In this document: one piece after another, positions 42,642-59,491 of the stretch
How the letters are laid out: each line of letters begins with the position of its first letter
Position numbering within the stretch: position 1 is the first letter of the stretch
NCBI GenBank assembly: GCA_049999805.1
Contig: JBNGIO010006231.1
Coordinates: 1-64,000 of the forward strand
Direction: 5' to 3'
Length of the DNA stretch: 64,000 nt
Source: Folioceros fuciformis
Taxonomy: Eukaryota > Anthocerotophyta > Anthocerotopsida > Anthocerotales
Position numbers and translations under genes: made by a program
Notes under the pieces: model-generated
Database searches by the model: none
Told to the model about the DNA's origin: nothing
What the model saw: the letters and a program-made list of their open reading frames with translations, nothing else

Positions 42642-44247
42642 CTACGCTATGCCGTGGCTCCCGACCCTTCGATCTTCAGGTGGGATTACAAGATGATTCG
42701 CAAGCATGAATGACAAATCATGCATCTCTGATAATAAGGTGCCCACAACACTACTTGCCTCATTAGAAAGCGGCGCCCGAGTTGCAGGTGTACTCTGCGA
42801 GAGATCAAGCCCCTCGAGCTGGTTGATGAAAAGGTTTCCCTCCGCCGACGTGATACCCCTGANNNNNNNNNNNNNNNNNNNNNNNNNNNNNNNNNNNNNN
42901 NNNNNNNNNNNNNNNNNNNNNNNNNNNNNNNNNNNNNNNNNNNNNNNNNNNNNNNNNNNNNNCACTGTTCCAAGACAACACCAGCGGAGCCTCGTGAGCC
43001 CAAGCTGCCATTGCAACCTGCCCAAGGCTAAATTCAAACACATGCAGATACTCATGGACTTTCAGCTTTAACAGATACCAACCTATCAGCACCCCCGGTT
43101 GTTGCCGAGGGTCCACTACTGTCAGGTTGCTTCGCAAAAAAATCTTCGCTGTCAAAACCTGTGAAATCTCCCACCCCGGCAGAGGTCTTGCTCGCAACTG
43201 ACTGATACTGATCGCCCTCACGAAAGTCTCCTAAACCAGTGGGCAACCCAGCTCCAGAAGTTGATGTCGGGGATGGAAATAAATCATCAGAAAGCCTTGT
43301 GTTGAATGAGTCTAGCTGGTCTGTTGAACCAGTGGAAGGCTCTGCCGAAAACAGAGAACATAATCCTCGTCACAAACTGGAGGTGTAATAACTTTACAAG
43401 GAGAGTCCATACTCCATCACTCAACTTTCATCACCTGAAAGTCGCTTAGGCAACACTGCGTGTGAAGATGAGGGCGCCTGACCTACATTCGCTGCCTGCC
43501 CTCCTTGTTGAAAGCTATTCTTGTTGCTAAACTGGGCATCAGAACCGGTCACCGATCCTGACCTTCCTCCCAATACCTGTGGGCCTGCGGTCAGTGAGCT
43601 CCTGCCAGTAACCGCTTGAGAGGACAAAAAAGGCTGTCCTCTCCGAGACGTGTTGTCCAACCTGCCAAGCCCTCCTGATCCCCGCCGTGACTCTGCTCCA
43701 CTCGGCGCAGCACCTGAGTCTGATCCCCTCCTCGACTCCAAACTACCAACGGATGCAGACCCACGTCGAGAATCGGGCCCATCACCGATCACCCACTGTC
43801 CTCCTTCCAACTTGTCAGGGCCCCCATCCTGCACATACACACAACCCAGCGCAAGCTCATGTCACTGAAGTGCCACTCGAATTCCCAACCCCCAATTACA
43901 GCCAGAGCCAGGAAAATGCCCACCTTCAACTTCCCGGTGGCCAAGAGCCCATCCACGTATCGGCTGAACGCAAGCGATTGGGGGAACTCGATGTCCGGCG
44001 GGTTCTGCAATCCCAGCTCCGTCTTGGTGCCACACCCAACACAGATCACAGACTGCGCCCAGAGCAGACTAACCCCACACTTCCGGCAGCGCGGCTTCTG
44101 TGGGTCGGCTCCAACGACCATGTACTCCTTGAGTGTCTGCAACTTGGGCCACGGGCCCCCCACTCTAGGATCCAAATGCGCCACGGAAGCTGTGATCTTA
44201 TCAAAGCGCTCCTGCAACGTGGGCATGATGATCTCCAAAGCCTCCAT
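42642..44247 (-). CDS. Plant protein of unknown function with N-terminal zinc-ribbon-like Cys pairs
   Basis: At least four exons: 44247-43924, 43828-43435, 43341-43079, and one or more from about 43010 to 42642 that are broken by a 100-N gap. ATG 44247 gives MEALEIIMPTLQERFDKITA, then LDPRVGGPWPKLQTLKEYMV and two Cys pairs (CRKC and CVGC, 12 residues apart), which suggest a small zinc ribbon. The second exon encodes a Ser/Gly/Arg-rich segment with three SRRGS repeats, possible basophilic kinase sites. The third is acidic and ends near DFTGFDSEDFFAKQPDSS. The C-terminus reads LSEMHDLSFMLANHLVIPPE. I recognise the architecture from other plants as a conserved uncharacterised protein but cannot name it. 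Confidence 0.65.
42863..42962. other. Assembly gap (100 N) inside the zinc-ribbon gene
   Basis: One hundred N bases within the 3' part of the gene, hiding an exon junction or part of an exon. Confidence 0.95.
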
Positions 44248-45049
44248 GCTTGCCCTCCAGAATTCGCTCCCCAAGATCAGCTTCAAACCCTACAATGCCC
44301 AGCAGCCCAGTCCTCGAACGCCTGACAAGACCGAGAGTCACTAGAAGACCCACAATCTGGCTTGCCCTAGAGAAGCTTTGGTGGCCACTGTCCAACGCGC
44401 TAGTAGGCAGCAGGCACCATGACCGTAAATAAATAGACCTAAGAGTTGTGCATTCCAGAGTTTCGATACCATTGTGGAACTGGCTTGCGGGGGATTCTTC
44501 GGATCTGATTGTCAATGCATTCAATGAACAAGTGCAACATCGAAAGCAAGACTTGGCGGTGTGTTAGGCAAGCATTGATTCACACATGCCTTGACCCGTG
44601 AACAGGGACAGCAGGCCTGCAGAAACGGAAGTACATACGTACTCAGGACGACAGTACCAGGAGGAATGCCATGTTGCGAATTATGGCGGCCTGCTGCCAG
44701 GCGTGAAGCAGGGAGGTGCCCGTCTCCATCTAAGGATGACCATGGCAGAGGGCGGAAATCGGTGGCCCAGACACTGGCCCCCATCCAACCCGGGGTTAAG
44801 TGGATTGAAGGAACGCGAGGCACGGGCATGCAGTGGTGGTTGGGAAGCATTAAGTGGGCGTGTCCTGTGCTGAGTGGATCTGGGCGGGTAATGGATGCGG
44901 ATTAAAAAAGGGGAGAGGAGAGGCCGGGACGCGTGTGATGGAGCAAGAGAGATCGAGCAAGGCGAGGGAGCGGGTTGTGTGTGGGCTGCGCATCCGGTGA
45001 TACCGACACCGGGCCATCATTGGGTGGGACGGCTGGGGCGGAGCTGCGG
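44248..45049. other. Divergent intergenic region
   Basis: About 800 bp between the zinc-ribbon gene (-) and the coiled-coil frame/VPS38 (+). It should hold promoters for both sides. Short frames seen here have no family similarity. Confidence 0.45.
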
Positions 45050-45541
45050 ATGGGGAGAAACGCTGGGCGTTCGGACAGGGACAGGGACGGGGGACGCGCC
45101 GCCGTTGCTGAGAGCTCGGGCGGGGAGGAGCAGCTGCGGAGCCTGCAGCAGGAGAGGCAGCGGGAGGTGGAGACGGCTCGGGGGCGAGTGCAGAGCCTGG
45201 AGCGGGAACGGGAACGCCTGCGGGAGGAGGCCTGGAACCGGCTGCGCAGCCTGGAGAGCGAGCGGGAACGGGAGCGGGAGGCCTTCAGCAAGCGCGAGCG
45301 CAGCCTGGAGCTTGAGCGGCAGAAGGAGCGGGAGGAGGCGTGTATCCAGCTCTGGAAGTTGGAGCGTCAGCGGGAGCGGGAGATCGAGAAGGCACAGCTG
45401 CGGGCCAAGAAATTGGAGAAAGAGCGAGAGAAGGAGCGCCTTGCTGCGTGGAAGCGGGTGATGAATTTGGAGCGGGTTCGTGAGAGGGAGATGGATTCCG
45501 CGCACAATTTGTTGTTCAACCTCCCGTCCATGGACGCCTGA
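45050..45541 (+). CDS. Small Arg/Glu-rich coiled-coil protein, unrecognised
   Basis: Open frame of 163 residues from ATG 45050 (MGRNAGRSDRDRDGG) to TGA 45539-45541. From residue about 25 to 150 it is an almost uninterrupted charged heptad-like helix (EEQLRSLQQERQREVETARG, SLEREREREREAFSK-type runs, LEKEREKERLAAWKRVMN) and ends HNLLFNLPSMDA. Low-complexity composition means the frame could be open by chance in GC-rich purine-rich DNA. However, the regular Leu/Trp spacing and the non-helical end look like a real protein or an exon. It ends 211 bp before the VPS38 start on the same strand, so it might also lie in that gene's 5' region. Confidence 0.4.
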   Translation: MGRNAGRSDRDRDGGRAAVAESSGGEEQLRSLQQERQREVETARGRVQSLERERERLREEAWNRLRSLESEREREREAFSKRERSLELERQKEREEACIQLWKLERQREREIEKAQLRAKKLEKEREKERLAAWKRVMNLERVREREMDSAHNLLFNLPSMDA

Positions 45542-45752
45542 CTCGCGGTCGGGGCTCAAGCGATTCGTAGGCGGGTAGTGGGGCAAAGGGGGGTGTAGGT
45601 AGGGGAAGGAGGGAGAGCGTTCCAATTCTGGTTGCATCTGTCTGTGGTCTGTCTTTCGTGGGTTCCGGGCATGAGCCGAGGCTGGGGTGGATTGGAAGAT
45701 GGTGCTGAGAGTGGGTGGAGGTTAGGTGTGGTGTTTATTGCGTTGGGGGACG

Positions 45753-47276
45753 ATGAGCTCCCAAGTGCATCCGGATCCTGGGTCGGGGTCCGATGATGAG
45801 AGGGTTTACGATTGGGAGAGTTACCAGGATGCCGTTGCTCGGCACTGCGGGCTCGCCATCTTACTGGCCCAGGAGCTGAGGAGGAAGAGGGCGTTGGGTG
45901 AGGAGATCGCAAGCGCGTGTGAGGTAATGGGGTTTTGTGTTGGGGGAGGAGACAGGAAGGCGGTTGTGGCTGTGTCTGCTTGCTTGCTGAAAGTGGGTTC
46001 GGCCTGTGCAGGCTCGGTCCAAGGCGCTGGAGCAGCGGGATATTAAGGACGCCTTGAATCGGAGGCTTGAGAGCAAGAAGCTGGAGTTGGTTGAGGCGGT
46101 TCGCGCTGGGCAGAAGGCTGCTCGTGACTTGCTGAAGGCCAATGAGGAGCTCTGGCCATCGGCACAGAGCTTCGCTGCTGCCAAACATGCACTTGAGGCT
46201 GCTCGTCGCAGGGTTGAGGTTAGTTGCCCCGTCAGTCAGCATGGAAGGTTTCTAGTCTCAAGTTGTATGTAGTTGTAGGGGTGGCTCTGATCTGGACAGG
46301 GTGCTCTGTTATTTGCAGGATGCCAATACGCTCTTGGCTGGAGAGAAGGGCCGTGGTCGGCTTTCGCACTTGACAAGGCTGCTGGATGCCAGGCGGCGGA
46401 TCATGGTCAGTCAGGTTGCTTCCCTATACCCTCTCGCAGTTTGCACGTCACCTGCGAGCCCTGGAACTTTGCCGGTGCAGTCACAGGCCCCGTCATCATC
46501 AGGTGCTTAGACACTCTTCTCGTTGCACGTTTTGTGCTCTTTGACACCCGTCTCTGAAGTTCGGTAGCATAACAGAACCAGTTTGTTGTCTGCTTCTTCA
46601 CCAGAAAATGCATCCATGGCTATAGCAGGCCTCCAGTTGCTGGCTCCTCTGAAGAAGAAACCTGGGTTGTTTGATGAGAAGTACGACTACGAAGTATCTG
46701 CTACAGCTCTCGGATATGTCGCACATGTAAGAAACTTTTTCTGTCCGTAGACCGGTGAGGGGAGTTGCACCTTTTTTGCGGAAGCTGACCTTGCGGATAT
46801 CTGTGTTTTGAGTAGGTTGTGTCTCTGGTGGCAGCGTATCTGGATGTCCAACTGCGCTACCCCATACGTCTAAGGGCATCGCGCTCTTATATCCAAGACC
46901 CTTCACCGGCTTTTGATGTCTCGGGGACTGATCTAGGCCCGATCCTGCCGATTCCGGCTGCTGAAGGGGTCTCAAAAGTTGTTGTGGAATTCCCCCTCTT
47001 CTCTGAAGGCCAGGATCTGACCAGGTCTGCCTATGCTGTCTTCTTGCTGAACAAGGTTGGCCGCGATCCTTCACCTTCTCATCTACTGCCATGTTGAAAT
47101 GCTTCGCGGTTGCATGTCTGAAACGGCCATGTCCTCCTGCCTGTGAGCAGGACTTGGAGCAGTTGTTGAATTGGGTGGGGCTCGAAGCTGTTGGGCCACG
47201 ACACACATTACCCAACCTGAACAGGCTCCTTACCAGATTGGTGTGGGAAGGAACAACACCTAATGTGACGAAGTGA
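45753..47276 (+). CDS. VPS38: VPS38/UVRAG-like subunit of PI3-kinase complex II
   Basis: Six exons: 45753-45923, 46012-46218, 46319-46502, 46605-46726, 46816-47055 and 47151-47276, with consistent phases, giving about 349 residues. The N-terminal half is coiled coil (VYDWESYQDAVARHCGLAIL, RRLESKKLELVEAVRAGQKA), then LDARRRIMVSQVASLYPLAV. The C-terminal BARA-like half has the plant signatures SATALGYVAH, VVSLVAAYLDVQLRYPIRLR, FPLFSEGQDLTRSAYAVFLL and DLEQLLNWVGLEAVGPRHTL. VPS38 pairs with ATG6/Beclin, VPS34 and VPS15 to make PI3P on endosomes for vacuolar sorting and autophagy. The gene starts at ATG 45753; the frame is open slightly upstream without ATG. Confidence 0.93.
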
Positions 47277-48127
47277 TATCAACTTCTCAGATCACACGTG
47301 ACGGATCAAGTAATGCACCTTTTCAGCTCGACTCATTGGACGCGGTAGATTTTATGTACCAAAATTCGGATTAGCCGATGTAGAGATACAGGTAAGAGTA
47401 AGACATGGCACGAAGATTTATCACACAGTCCTGTAACGAAGTGACATTGATTTTGAAGATCAGAGGCTAAAGTTGTCAGCAGGCGGGGAGAGGATTTTAT
47501 TCGTCCGACGACTGTTCTTAGTGCAGTTGCACGTTAGCCGGCAAGGTAGCGGCTAATACGAGAAGTGTCTTGGTTGAGGTGGTTGGATATGACTTGCGGT
47601 GAGCCTGAAGTAAGACGTAAGGCCACACAACACAACACTAGACCACACGTTTAGAAGGCAGCTTTTGGTACAAGAAGCAGACTGGTCGATGCACAGACTT
47701 GCGGACACGAACCTGGCAACAATGTGGAGTTCATCACATAGATTGATAATCCGAACTCCCTACAGTGACGAAAGGCGTCTCTACAACGGAGTCCCAATGC
47801 CTACCAAGGGACTCGTTGAAGCACACATTGAAGCGGAGCCGCGCGAGAACAAGCGCCTCGGCTTGTCGCTTGTAGGCCAAGAACACTGCACTGCCTGCTT
47901 TCACACAAGGGAGACGAGCTCTACACATACAGAAAGCGTGGAGCGGATCCCCTCATGCTTTGCCCGTTCCCCTGTCCAACCTCGTTGAACAGAGTAATCA
48001 GCACCCACGCCGTAGCAGAGGAGGAGGAGAAGAAAGCCGTCGTCCGTTCCAGAGCAAACATTTTCACAGAAAGAATTGGTTTGAGGAAAAGGATGAGACC
48101 GAGATGCGAGGTGGATGGATGTTGGAA
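47277..48127. other. Convergent intergenic region, VPS38 and DUF3511 gene
   Basis: About 850 bp with no recognised coding sequence; expected to contain both 3' UTRs. Confidence 0.5.
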
Positions 48128-48361
48128 TCACCACCAACCATACCTCATCTCAATGTACTTCTCCTTGATCCACCGGAAGCTGCTCCGGAACGAGTTCTTC
48201 ACCTTCCCTTCCACGGCGAAAACCTTGTAGGACGCGACGCGTTTTTTTCGTTTCAACTCGGGGTCGTGCAGGCCCCACGAGTTGGTGCTCTGGCTCTTGT
48301 GGTAGTAAGGCCGTTCCTTTTGCGCGGAGTCATATCTCACGCTGTAGCTCCGGTCCCCCAT
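48128..48361 (-). CDS. DUF3511-domain small protein
   Basis: Intronless 77-residue protein from ATG 48361 (MGDRSYSVRYDSAQKERPYY). The plant-specific DUF3511 domain fills the C-terminal half: WGLHDPELKRKKRVASYKVF, AVEGKVKNSFRSSFRWIKEK and YGWW at the end. The domain is basic and helical; the molecular function is unknown. The length suits the family, whose members are short and usually single-exon. Confidence 0.88.
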   Translation of the reverse strand: MGDRSYSVRYDSAQKERPYYHKSQSTNSWGLHDPELKRKKRVASYKVFAVEGKVKNSFRSSFRWIKEKYIEMRYGWW

Positions 48362-49346
48362 GGCTGAACCTCCGTCCGACAAGAGATCCGGCGGTAACCG
48401 TCGGAGAGCAGCGCGCGATCTAGGTCAAGCCACGTCGGGCCGCAGCAACATAAATCCGTCCCCGCGTCCAAGATGCCTGCTCGCTTCGGATCTCGAGCCC
48501 TTCCGCCTGCAGGAGCCGGAACAGAAGCATCAACCTGACCGCGAGCTCCGATCTTGGCCAACGCCGAAAGCTGACGGCGCGGGCAGCACGCGAGGTAGAG
48601 CAGCGCGGGTCGGCGGGACTGGAGACGATGCGCGAGGAGGCGCGCGATGAAGTGGCTCGAGAGGATGGAAAAGAGGCGGGCACAGGCTACGAAAAGAAGG
48701 GAAGAGGTTGCGGTGAGGTGGGACAGGAGGAGAGCGCGAGCGGAGGCTGAGGAGAAGGTTGTGGTAGCACTCTACTCTCTTCATCCCTCTTCAGGGGATA
48801 CCACGACCCACACCCCACTGGCCACCGGGGACCGGGGTCGCCGGAACCTTCGCGTGATCGGATCAGCTGACAGCTTGGTGCTGTTGACCGGCTCTCTGCG
48901 CCTGACACACCAATTGACCGGAGACGACGCGCTAACGTGAGGTTGCACGCACACACACGTTGGGATCATGTCAAGGCGGCAGATTCGTCCGCCGGCCAGG
49001 CGCTACAGGGTTGGCCCAGACCCAGCCCCAGTCCCAGCCCACTAGCACGCTTTCCCTTTCTCGTCTATTGTCAGCGAAGCATAGCTGGTGATCCGCCAGC
49101 CTTGCAACAATGCGTCTTGCTTCATCAAGGGCTTCTCCCGCCCACCACGTTGCAACGAGAGGGTGCTTCGTGTGATGGATCCCACTCGAGCTTCGAACCA
49201 TTGTCCCCACAGTGGTGGCAAGAGCTAGGGGATGGAATCCTCGAAGCTTGGCGATGATATGATATAATTTGCTGAGATATATGTACATTACAGCCGGTTG
49301 GAGTCGGAGAGTTCTATGCGGATGTGATGAGTTATCGAGGATCGTT
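48362..49346. other. Intergenic region, DUF3511 upstream to XRI1 3' flank
   Basis: GC-rich, about 1 kb, with several overlapping open frames on both strands that look like chance products of composition. No family was recognised. Confidence 0.45.
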
Positions 49347-51260
49347 CTATCCTCTGGTCCGCATCACCGTGATGGTTCCGTTTCCCTCTGTGACGATCGT
49401 GGTGAGCGCAAGCACGGACCGCCCAGATCCAGGAGCATCCCGGAGGTCGGGAGGAGAAACTGGGTGAGGATGGTGGCCTCCTTCGGGCTTGCTTGATCTT
49501 GAGCTCGTGGGCCCGGAGATTCGGCGGTTGATGTCGTGGAGCGTGACGTCTCCTTGAGCTCCGCAGGGCTTGAGCAGGGCGAACGGGTAGGCCACCGACG
49601 ACGGCGCAAGGCTGGATCTGGTGCGCGCAAGGGCCAGCCCCTTCCTCCCTGCAACTGCCAGAATGCCACCTTCAGTTGCATTGCATGTGAGTCAAGCCAC
49701 TCCACTTCGATGCTTGCTCTGGTGTGTGTCCGTGAGTGGACGGATGTGTGCGTGTGTGCAGAAACGAGATATACCAGCAGTAGTAGAGGAGGGTCGTGAT
49801 GACAGGGGAGTGAGAGAGCCCAGAAACAGGTTACACTCGGAGTCGAGGGTGGGGGGATGGCCGGAGATTAGAGGAGGACTGGGTCTGCCAAGAGGGAAGC
49901 CTTTTTTCCTGCACCACCGTGAGCATGCAATGCAACCGAATTGAGCTCATGAGCATCGTCCTCGTCAGACATCACCGTCAGCATAGCATAACTTCACACG
50001 CTCACACAAGTACTGGTACTGGAACTCACTTGATGCCATAGCAGTCTACAGCGAACAGGTCACGCCAGTCCCTGCTCTCTTCACAGAGCACGGCTTCACG
50101 GGACTCAAGAACTTGCTCCTGCGAACCCTGAGACGGCTCCTGTGCTTGAGTGATGGAGCTGCGGGACAGCTCATGCTCCTGATTATGCAGCAAGCCGAGC
50201 TCCTGCTCGTACGAGGACTCCTGCGTTTGCTCATGACTGCTGCCCTGGTCACCAAAGCGTTCACGGGGATAGCTCACATCCGCGTGCTCGCCTTCCGAGT
50301 TGTGGTACAGAAGCTGATTGCCATCATGATTATCCTGGGCCTGGGACTCGTGGTGGTCAAGGAGGTTTCGGGTTTGGTCGCATGGGTCCCTAGCTTCTCG
50401 GTTTCCGAAGCATCTGTCCACCCATTTGTCGGACTGATCCACACTGGAGCACGGCTCATCTGCATCTCCTGGGCCAGGTTACCATATACCTCACTCATCA
50501 GTTTGCCCACTGTTGTTACATGCAATGTGACTGAGCTACACACACCTCTCGTCGACCAACTGCCTCTGCATACCTGATCTTAGGTACCATGGAGACGCAG
50601 AGGCAGAGGCTTCGTGCTCATCGGACACCTGACAGAGGCAGACACTCTAATGAGCACAGGGTCATCATGAGGCTCGCGACGTAGACTACAGCGTGCCACC
50701 GGACAAAGCAGTGAGTTACCCCAAACGCGCCATTCCCGGGCCCAAGCTGTGCTTCACAAAGCACGTCAAACTCTGAGGTGCTACAGAAGCTCAGCATGCG
50801 TCGCCTCTTGAACCGGCTTTTGGGAGGACTGGATGCACCTTCTTCATGACCTACACCTCGCAGTCCCAACAGGAGGACACTTCATGAGCAACTCCTGATC
50901 ACACCAGCACAGACACTTGCATCCAAACGCCGCAGCAAAAACCTGCACCGCAGCCACTTACTCACCTCCACTGCTGGAAAGTCCATAAGACCACGACTGC
51001 ACCCTCTCCGGCCCCGGAGTGGACCCAAACAGGGACTTGGACTGGGCTTCGGCTTGAGACAAGTCTTGCAGAAACGACTGAGAGATGGCTGTAGGATAGA
51101 TTCACAGCAGCAGTGTGACGGTGAGGTCCCGGAGAAAGCCAATCACACGTTGTGCGTACCAGAAACAATGAGCGTGACGGAAGAGACCAACGAGCCACGC
51201 ACCTAATGGAGACTCGGCATCAAGCTTGTACGCATCGTCTTGCCAGTCCCAGGGCTCCAT
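49347..51260 (-). CDS. XRI1: XRI1 (X-ray induced transcript 1)-like protein
   Basis: Multi-exon gene. ATG 51260 gives MEPWDWQDDAYKLDAESPL (to 51203). The next exon (about 51087-50966) reads ISQSFLQDLSQAEAQSKSLF. An exon from about 50850 carries KSRFKRRRMLSFCSTSEFDV, including the family's basic KRRRML motif. A later exon (about 50480-50030) has DQSDKWVDRCFGNREARDP and a Gln/Glu/Ser-rich stretch. The last exon (about 49670-49347) carries the conserved C-terminal SSVAYPFALLKPCGAQGDVT and LHDINRRI, ending ITVMRTRG. XRI1 proteins are plant-specific, induced by DNA damage, and needed for meiosis and post-meiotic genome stability in Arabidopsis. Internal exon borders, especially around 50.5-50.8 kb and 49.7 kb, are not settled. 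Confidence 0.75.
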
Positions 51261-52775
51261 AACGTAGGAATGCGAACAACACACCCCCAGAAGCGGAACC
51301 CAATTCAGTCACACTGGCATTCCGACTCCTACCTCACATATCACTCCCCCGCGTACAGCCACATTTCTTTTTCCCCAAGACAGTGCCGCATCAAGGCCCC
51401 CCGCTCCAAGAGGCGAAGCAATCGCAAATCGAATTGAAAAAACGGGGGGCATTCCAAGCCGCGCAGCAGCTGACTGTATTCGGCAGCGGAGAGGTGACGC
51501 CCAATTGGTGGGTCCGCAACGCGCCGTCTTGCTCCCAAAGAAACCCAAGACACCCAAAACCAAGACAAGCCCAGCCCTCAAGGCCTGCTGCCTGCCGCCA
51601 TGCGTACTTCCGGGTCCACACCCGACAGTGTCAAGTTCACGAGGAGGATTACCACCTCGGGACACCTCGGTGCATCGACAATCGCGCCAGCCACACGATC
51701 AAGCCTGAAGCTAAACAGGGTGAGCAGTCGGCTCAAGAAACAACAAACAAAGCGCAGCAGCCACTGCAGGAACAGCAGCAGCAGCAGCCACAGTGGCAAG
51801 CTGAAAGCGAGGTCGCCTTGAAACCGATCTTGCCGACCCAACTTGCTCTGCGTCTGCCGTGGAAGGTTGGCCAGCGCCAGCCAGATGATTCAACGGAAGG
51901 ACAGCGGCTGTGGCAGGAACAGCATGCCATCCAGGCCCAGGGGCATTAAATGCCTGCCGAGCTGATTTCACGCCCCGGGTGGCGCGGGCCTATAAAGAAG
52001 CGGCAGTTACGGGCCAAGGGGTAAAAGGAGGCCTGGCCACGAGGTGACTAGAGTGTCGGGGAGTCGGGGTGAGTCGTGACGCTGGTCCAGACCCCCGACA
52101 CGTGTATCGTGACGCTCCTGTGGGTGGAAACGGAAACCGTTGAGGCAAGCGAATTAAGACGGCGGCCATGCTTGTCGTGGCAACCATAAACCCAGAGCCT
52201 TCCTTCCGTTTGCCACACAGCGCGCAGCGCACAGAATCGCGGGCTCCAAGCCACCAGCACACCGGCATCATCGTCACCTTGAGACTTCAAACCTCGCTAA
52301 TCGACTTCGCGTATCGCGTATGTACTGCGTTCGGCAAGTAGCATCTCACCAGCTTTCCGGCCTGCATAAAACTGAGTGCCGCCCGAAACGGCTGCGACTG
52401 CGGCAACCACTTCCTTCAATAATTGGCGAGGCGAGGCAGAAGAGACGGGGGATGTAACATGTTCGCAATCTTGGGATACAGGGAATGTACCCACTACATA
52501 CCCCAGATCCCACCTTCCTCACAGAGGAACACCAGACTATAGACGGACAGCTTTGGACCCACCAAAAAGATGTACGAGAGCGATAAGAGGATATACCAGA
52601 CAGGACAGGCCCACCTAATGATGCCCCACCCGCTCCAGCGTGACAACACGCATGTACCTCTATTTGACCCAAAGCTGGAGTGAAGTCACGGGCGAGGAGA
52701 CTGATTGAGGGAAGGATGATGGCAGCATTGCAGCTCTGATCTGATTCACATACACTAGGTGGGAGCCAGGTCAAC
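51261..52775. other. Intergenic region between XRI1 and CNOT11
   Basis: About 1.5 kb, GC-rich, with a short CAG-rich stretch near 51755-51790. It should hold the XRI1 promoter and the CNOT11 3' UTR. A 188-codon plus-strand frame (51383-51949) is Gln-rich low complexity and was not accepted. Confidence 0.45.
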
Positions 52776-55672
<2,897 letters not shown>

Positions 55673-55887
55673 CTCTTATAATTCCAGCAATACGATGCTG
55701 GACACAGGGTCACTGGCTTGTGTCATGAGATCGCTCCAACTTCCATGCAAGCTGGAGTTTATAGGCGGATACATCGCGCGATAGGATTAGTAAAAACCTA
55801 AAGCAACAAGAGGACTCGTCCGACAACCTTCCTTACGCACCAAGCTTAAAAGAGGACGCGAGTTTCATGCACGGATCAAAACTCAAA
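55673..55887. promoter_or_regulatory. Putative bidirectional promoter between CNOT11 and IPMDH
   Basis: 215 bp separate the divergent start codons. No defined elements were assigned. Confidence 0.45.
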
Positions 55888-58112
<2,225 letters not shown>

Positions 58113-58305
58113 TACACGGAGGGACCAAGGGAGCCAGAAACCAATAATCCGCAACGAAAAGAAGATGAGTCACGGCTGTAGTGTAGGTACTCAAGTGATC
58201 AGCACATTATGCAATTTTGGCGAGCTCATTTTGAGAGTATTTAAGAAAGAATGGGGGGCAAGAAATACCGTCTGTTAAGCGCTGTTTCTGTGCCTTATTG
58301 ATGTA
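58113..58305. other. Convergent 3' region of IPMDH and SLD5
   Basis: 193 bp between convergent stop codons; both 3' UTRs and polyadenylation signals must lie here or overlap. Confidence 0.5.
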
Positions 58306-59491
58306 TTAGACAAAATCTACTCTGTCTTTCTCGGCTAATTTCCTCACAGCAGAGTATCTCACAATGTGCAAGTCATCAGGCGTCATGTCTACCGTCTCGT
58401 CTCCCCTGCAGAAGATCACATGTCCAAAGTCATGGCACCCATGTCATGTCTTTCACGCAAGGCCAGCTAACAGCAACAAAAGCGGCACGCTGTGTCTTAC
58501 TTCTCATCCAGCTGGATGGACCCGATGTTGTCTTTACTCCGGCAGAACACATAGGTGTCCAGCTTTGGAGTGGGCACTGAAGTACAAGTTAAGCAGCAAG
58601 ACAAAGAGAATGCCAAAGCAAAACTAGTACGACGGCAATCACAAGCGTTGATGCGGATACTCATGTCGACTTCTGCGTTGGAGTCCACCTGCCTGAGCAT
58701 GCTCCTATATCCCTCTGGTAATCTGTTCAAAACCGAATAGTGCAAGTGCTTCTCGAGAACGTCACTGTACCTGCCACCGACGTGCACAGTGGTCACATGA
58801 ACATCACAGCATGATGCTTCCACCACAGGATCCCGTGAACGTGCCTGAACTTGGAAACTTCAAGCTCACCACAATGCAACATTGAACGCTTCGACCTGTG
58901 GTTCTGCGAGGTGATGCTCACCTTTCCGCATACCGCTTCTCTTCTGCCGACAGCCTATCGAAGGTCTCTGGACTACTTCCAACGTACAGCACATGTTTCT
59001 CAATCTGCAGGCGAAGAACAAGGCTAAGAAGGAAGTGAGCGGAGACGCAAATTTCTCACAAGGCTTGGCAGGGCAGGGCAAGGGCAAACAAGCGTACCTT
59101 TGAAAGCCGGGTACGCAGATATGATCTGAGCAGAAACTGGATCCTGTTCAGATCCATGCGGTACATGGACAGAACCAGCTCCTGAGTACCTTCTCCCTCC
59201 AATTCCATTATACTCCGCTCCTGCGCACCAACAAGGACTAACTCCCAGCCAACGCGGCTTCTTTTCCAGAACCAACGGGACAGAAATAGAACCGCGCAGG
59301 ATGCAAGGGCGTACCACGAGCTCAATTCGCTCCCGAATCCGCTGGACAAGCGGAGTTCGGACGGGCAAAATTTCAGGTGCCACCTTCTCGTTGCGCCACA
59401 CTGCATTGAGCAGTTCCGCATCACTGCGGCCATCCCCGAACTCTGTATCGTCCCAATCTCCTGCCGTGGATGCTCCTGGGCTCTGGTCCAT
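58306..59491 (-). CDS. SLD5: DNA replication complex GINS protein SLD5 (GINS4)
   Basis: Six exons: 59491-59315, 59220-59098, 59004-58922, 58770-58661, 58576-58501 and 58405-58306, phases consistent, giving 222 residues, the usual SLD5 length. ATG 59491 gives MDQSPGASTAGDWDDTEFGD. Conserved blocks are LLNAVWRNEKVAPEILPVRT, LVLSMYRMDLNRIQFLLRSY, LRTRLSKIEKHVLYVGSS, LHYSVLNRLPEGYRSMLRQV, PTPKLDTYVFCRSKDNIGSI and DDLHIVRYSAVRKLAEKD. SLD5 is one of four GINS subunits of the CMG replicative helicase, needed for replication initiation and fork progression. The gene is divergent from the PPR gene and convergent with IPMDH. Confidence 0.95.

Noticed and set aside
45050-47276. Fusing the charged coiled-coil frame to VPS38 as one protein
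   Set aside because: A stop at 45539-45541 and no convincing splice pair link them, and the VPS38 N-terminus is already complete from 45753.
51383-51949. 188-codon plus-strand open frame rich in Gln
   Set aside because: Low-complexity composition around a CAG run, no start context and no family resemblance.
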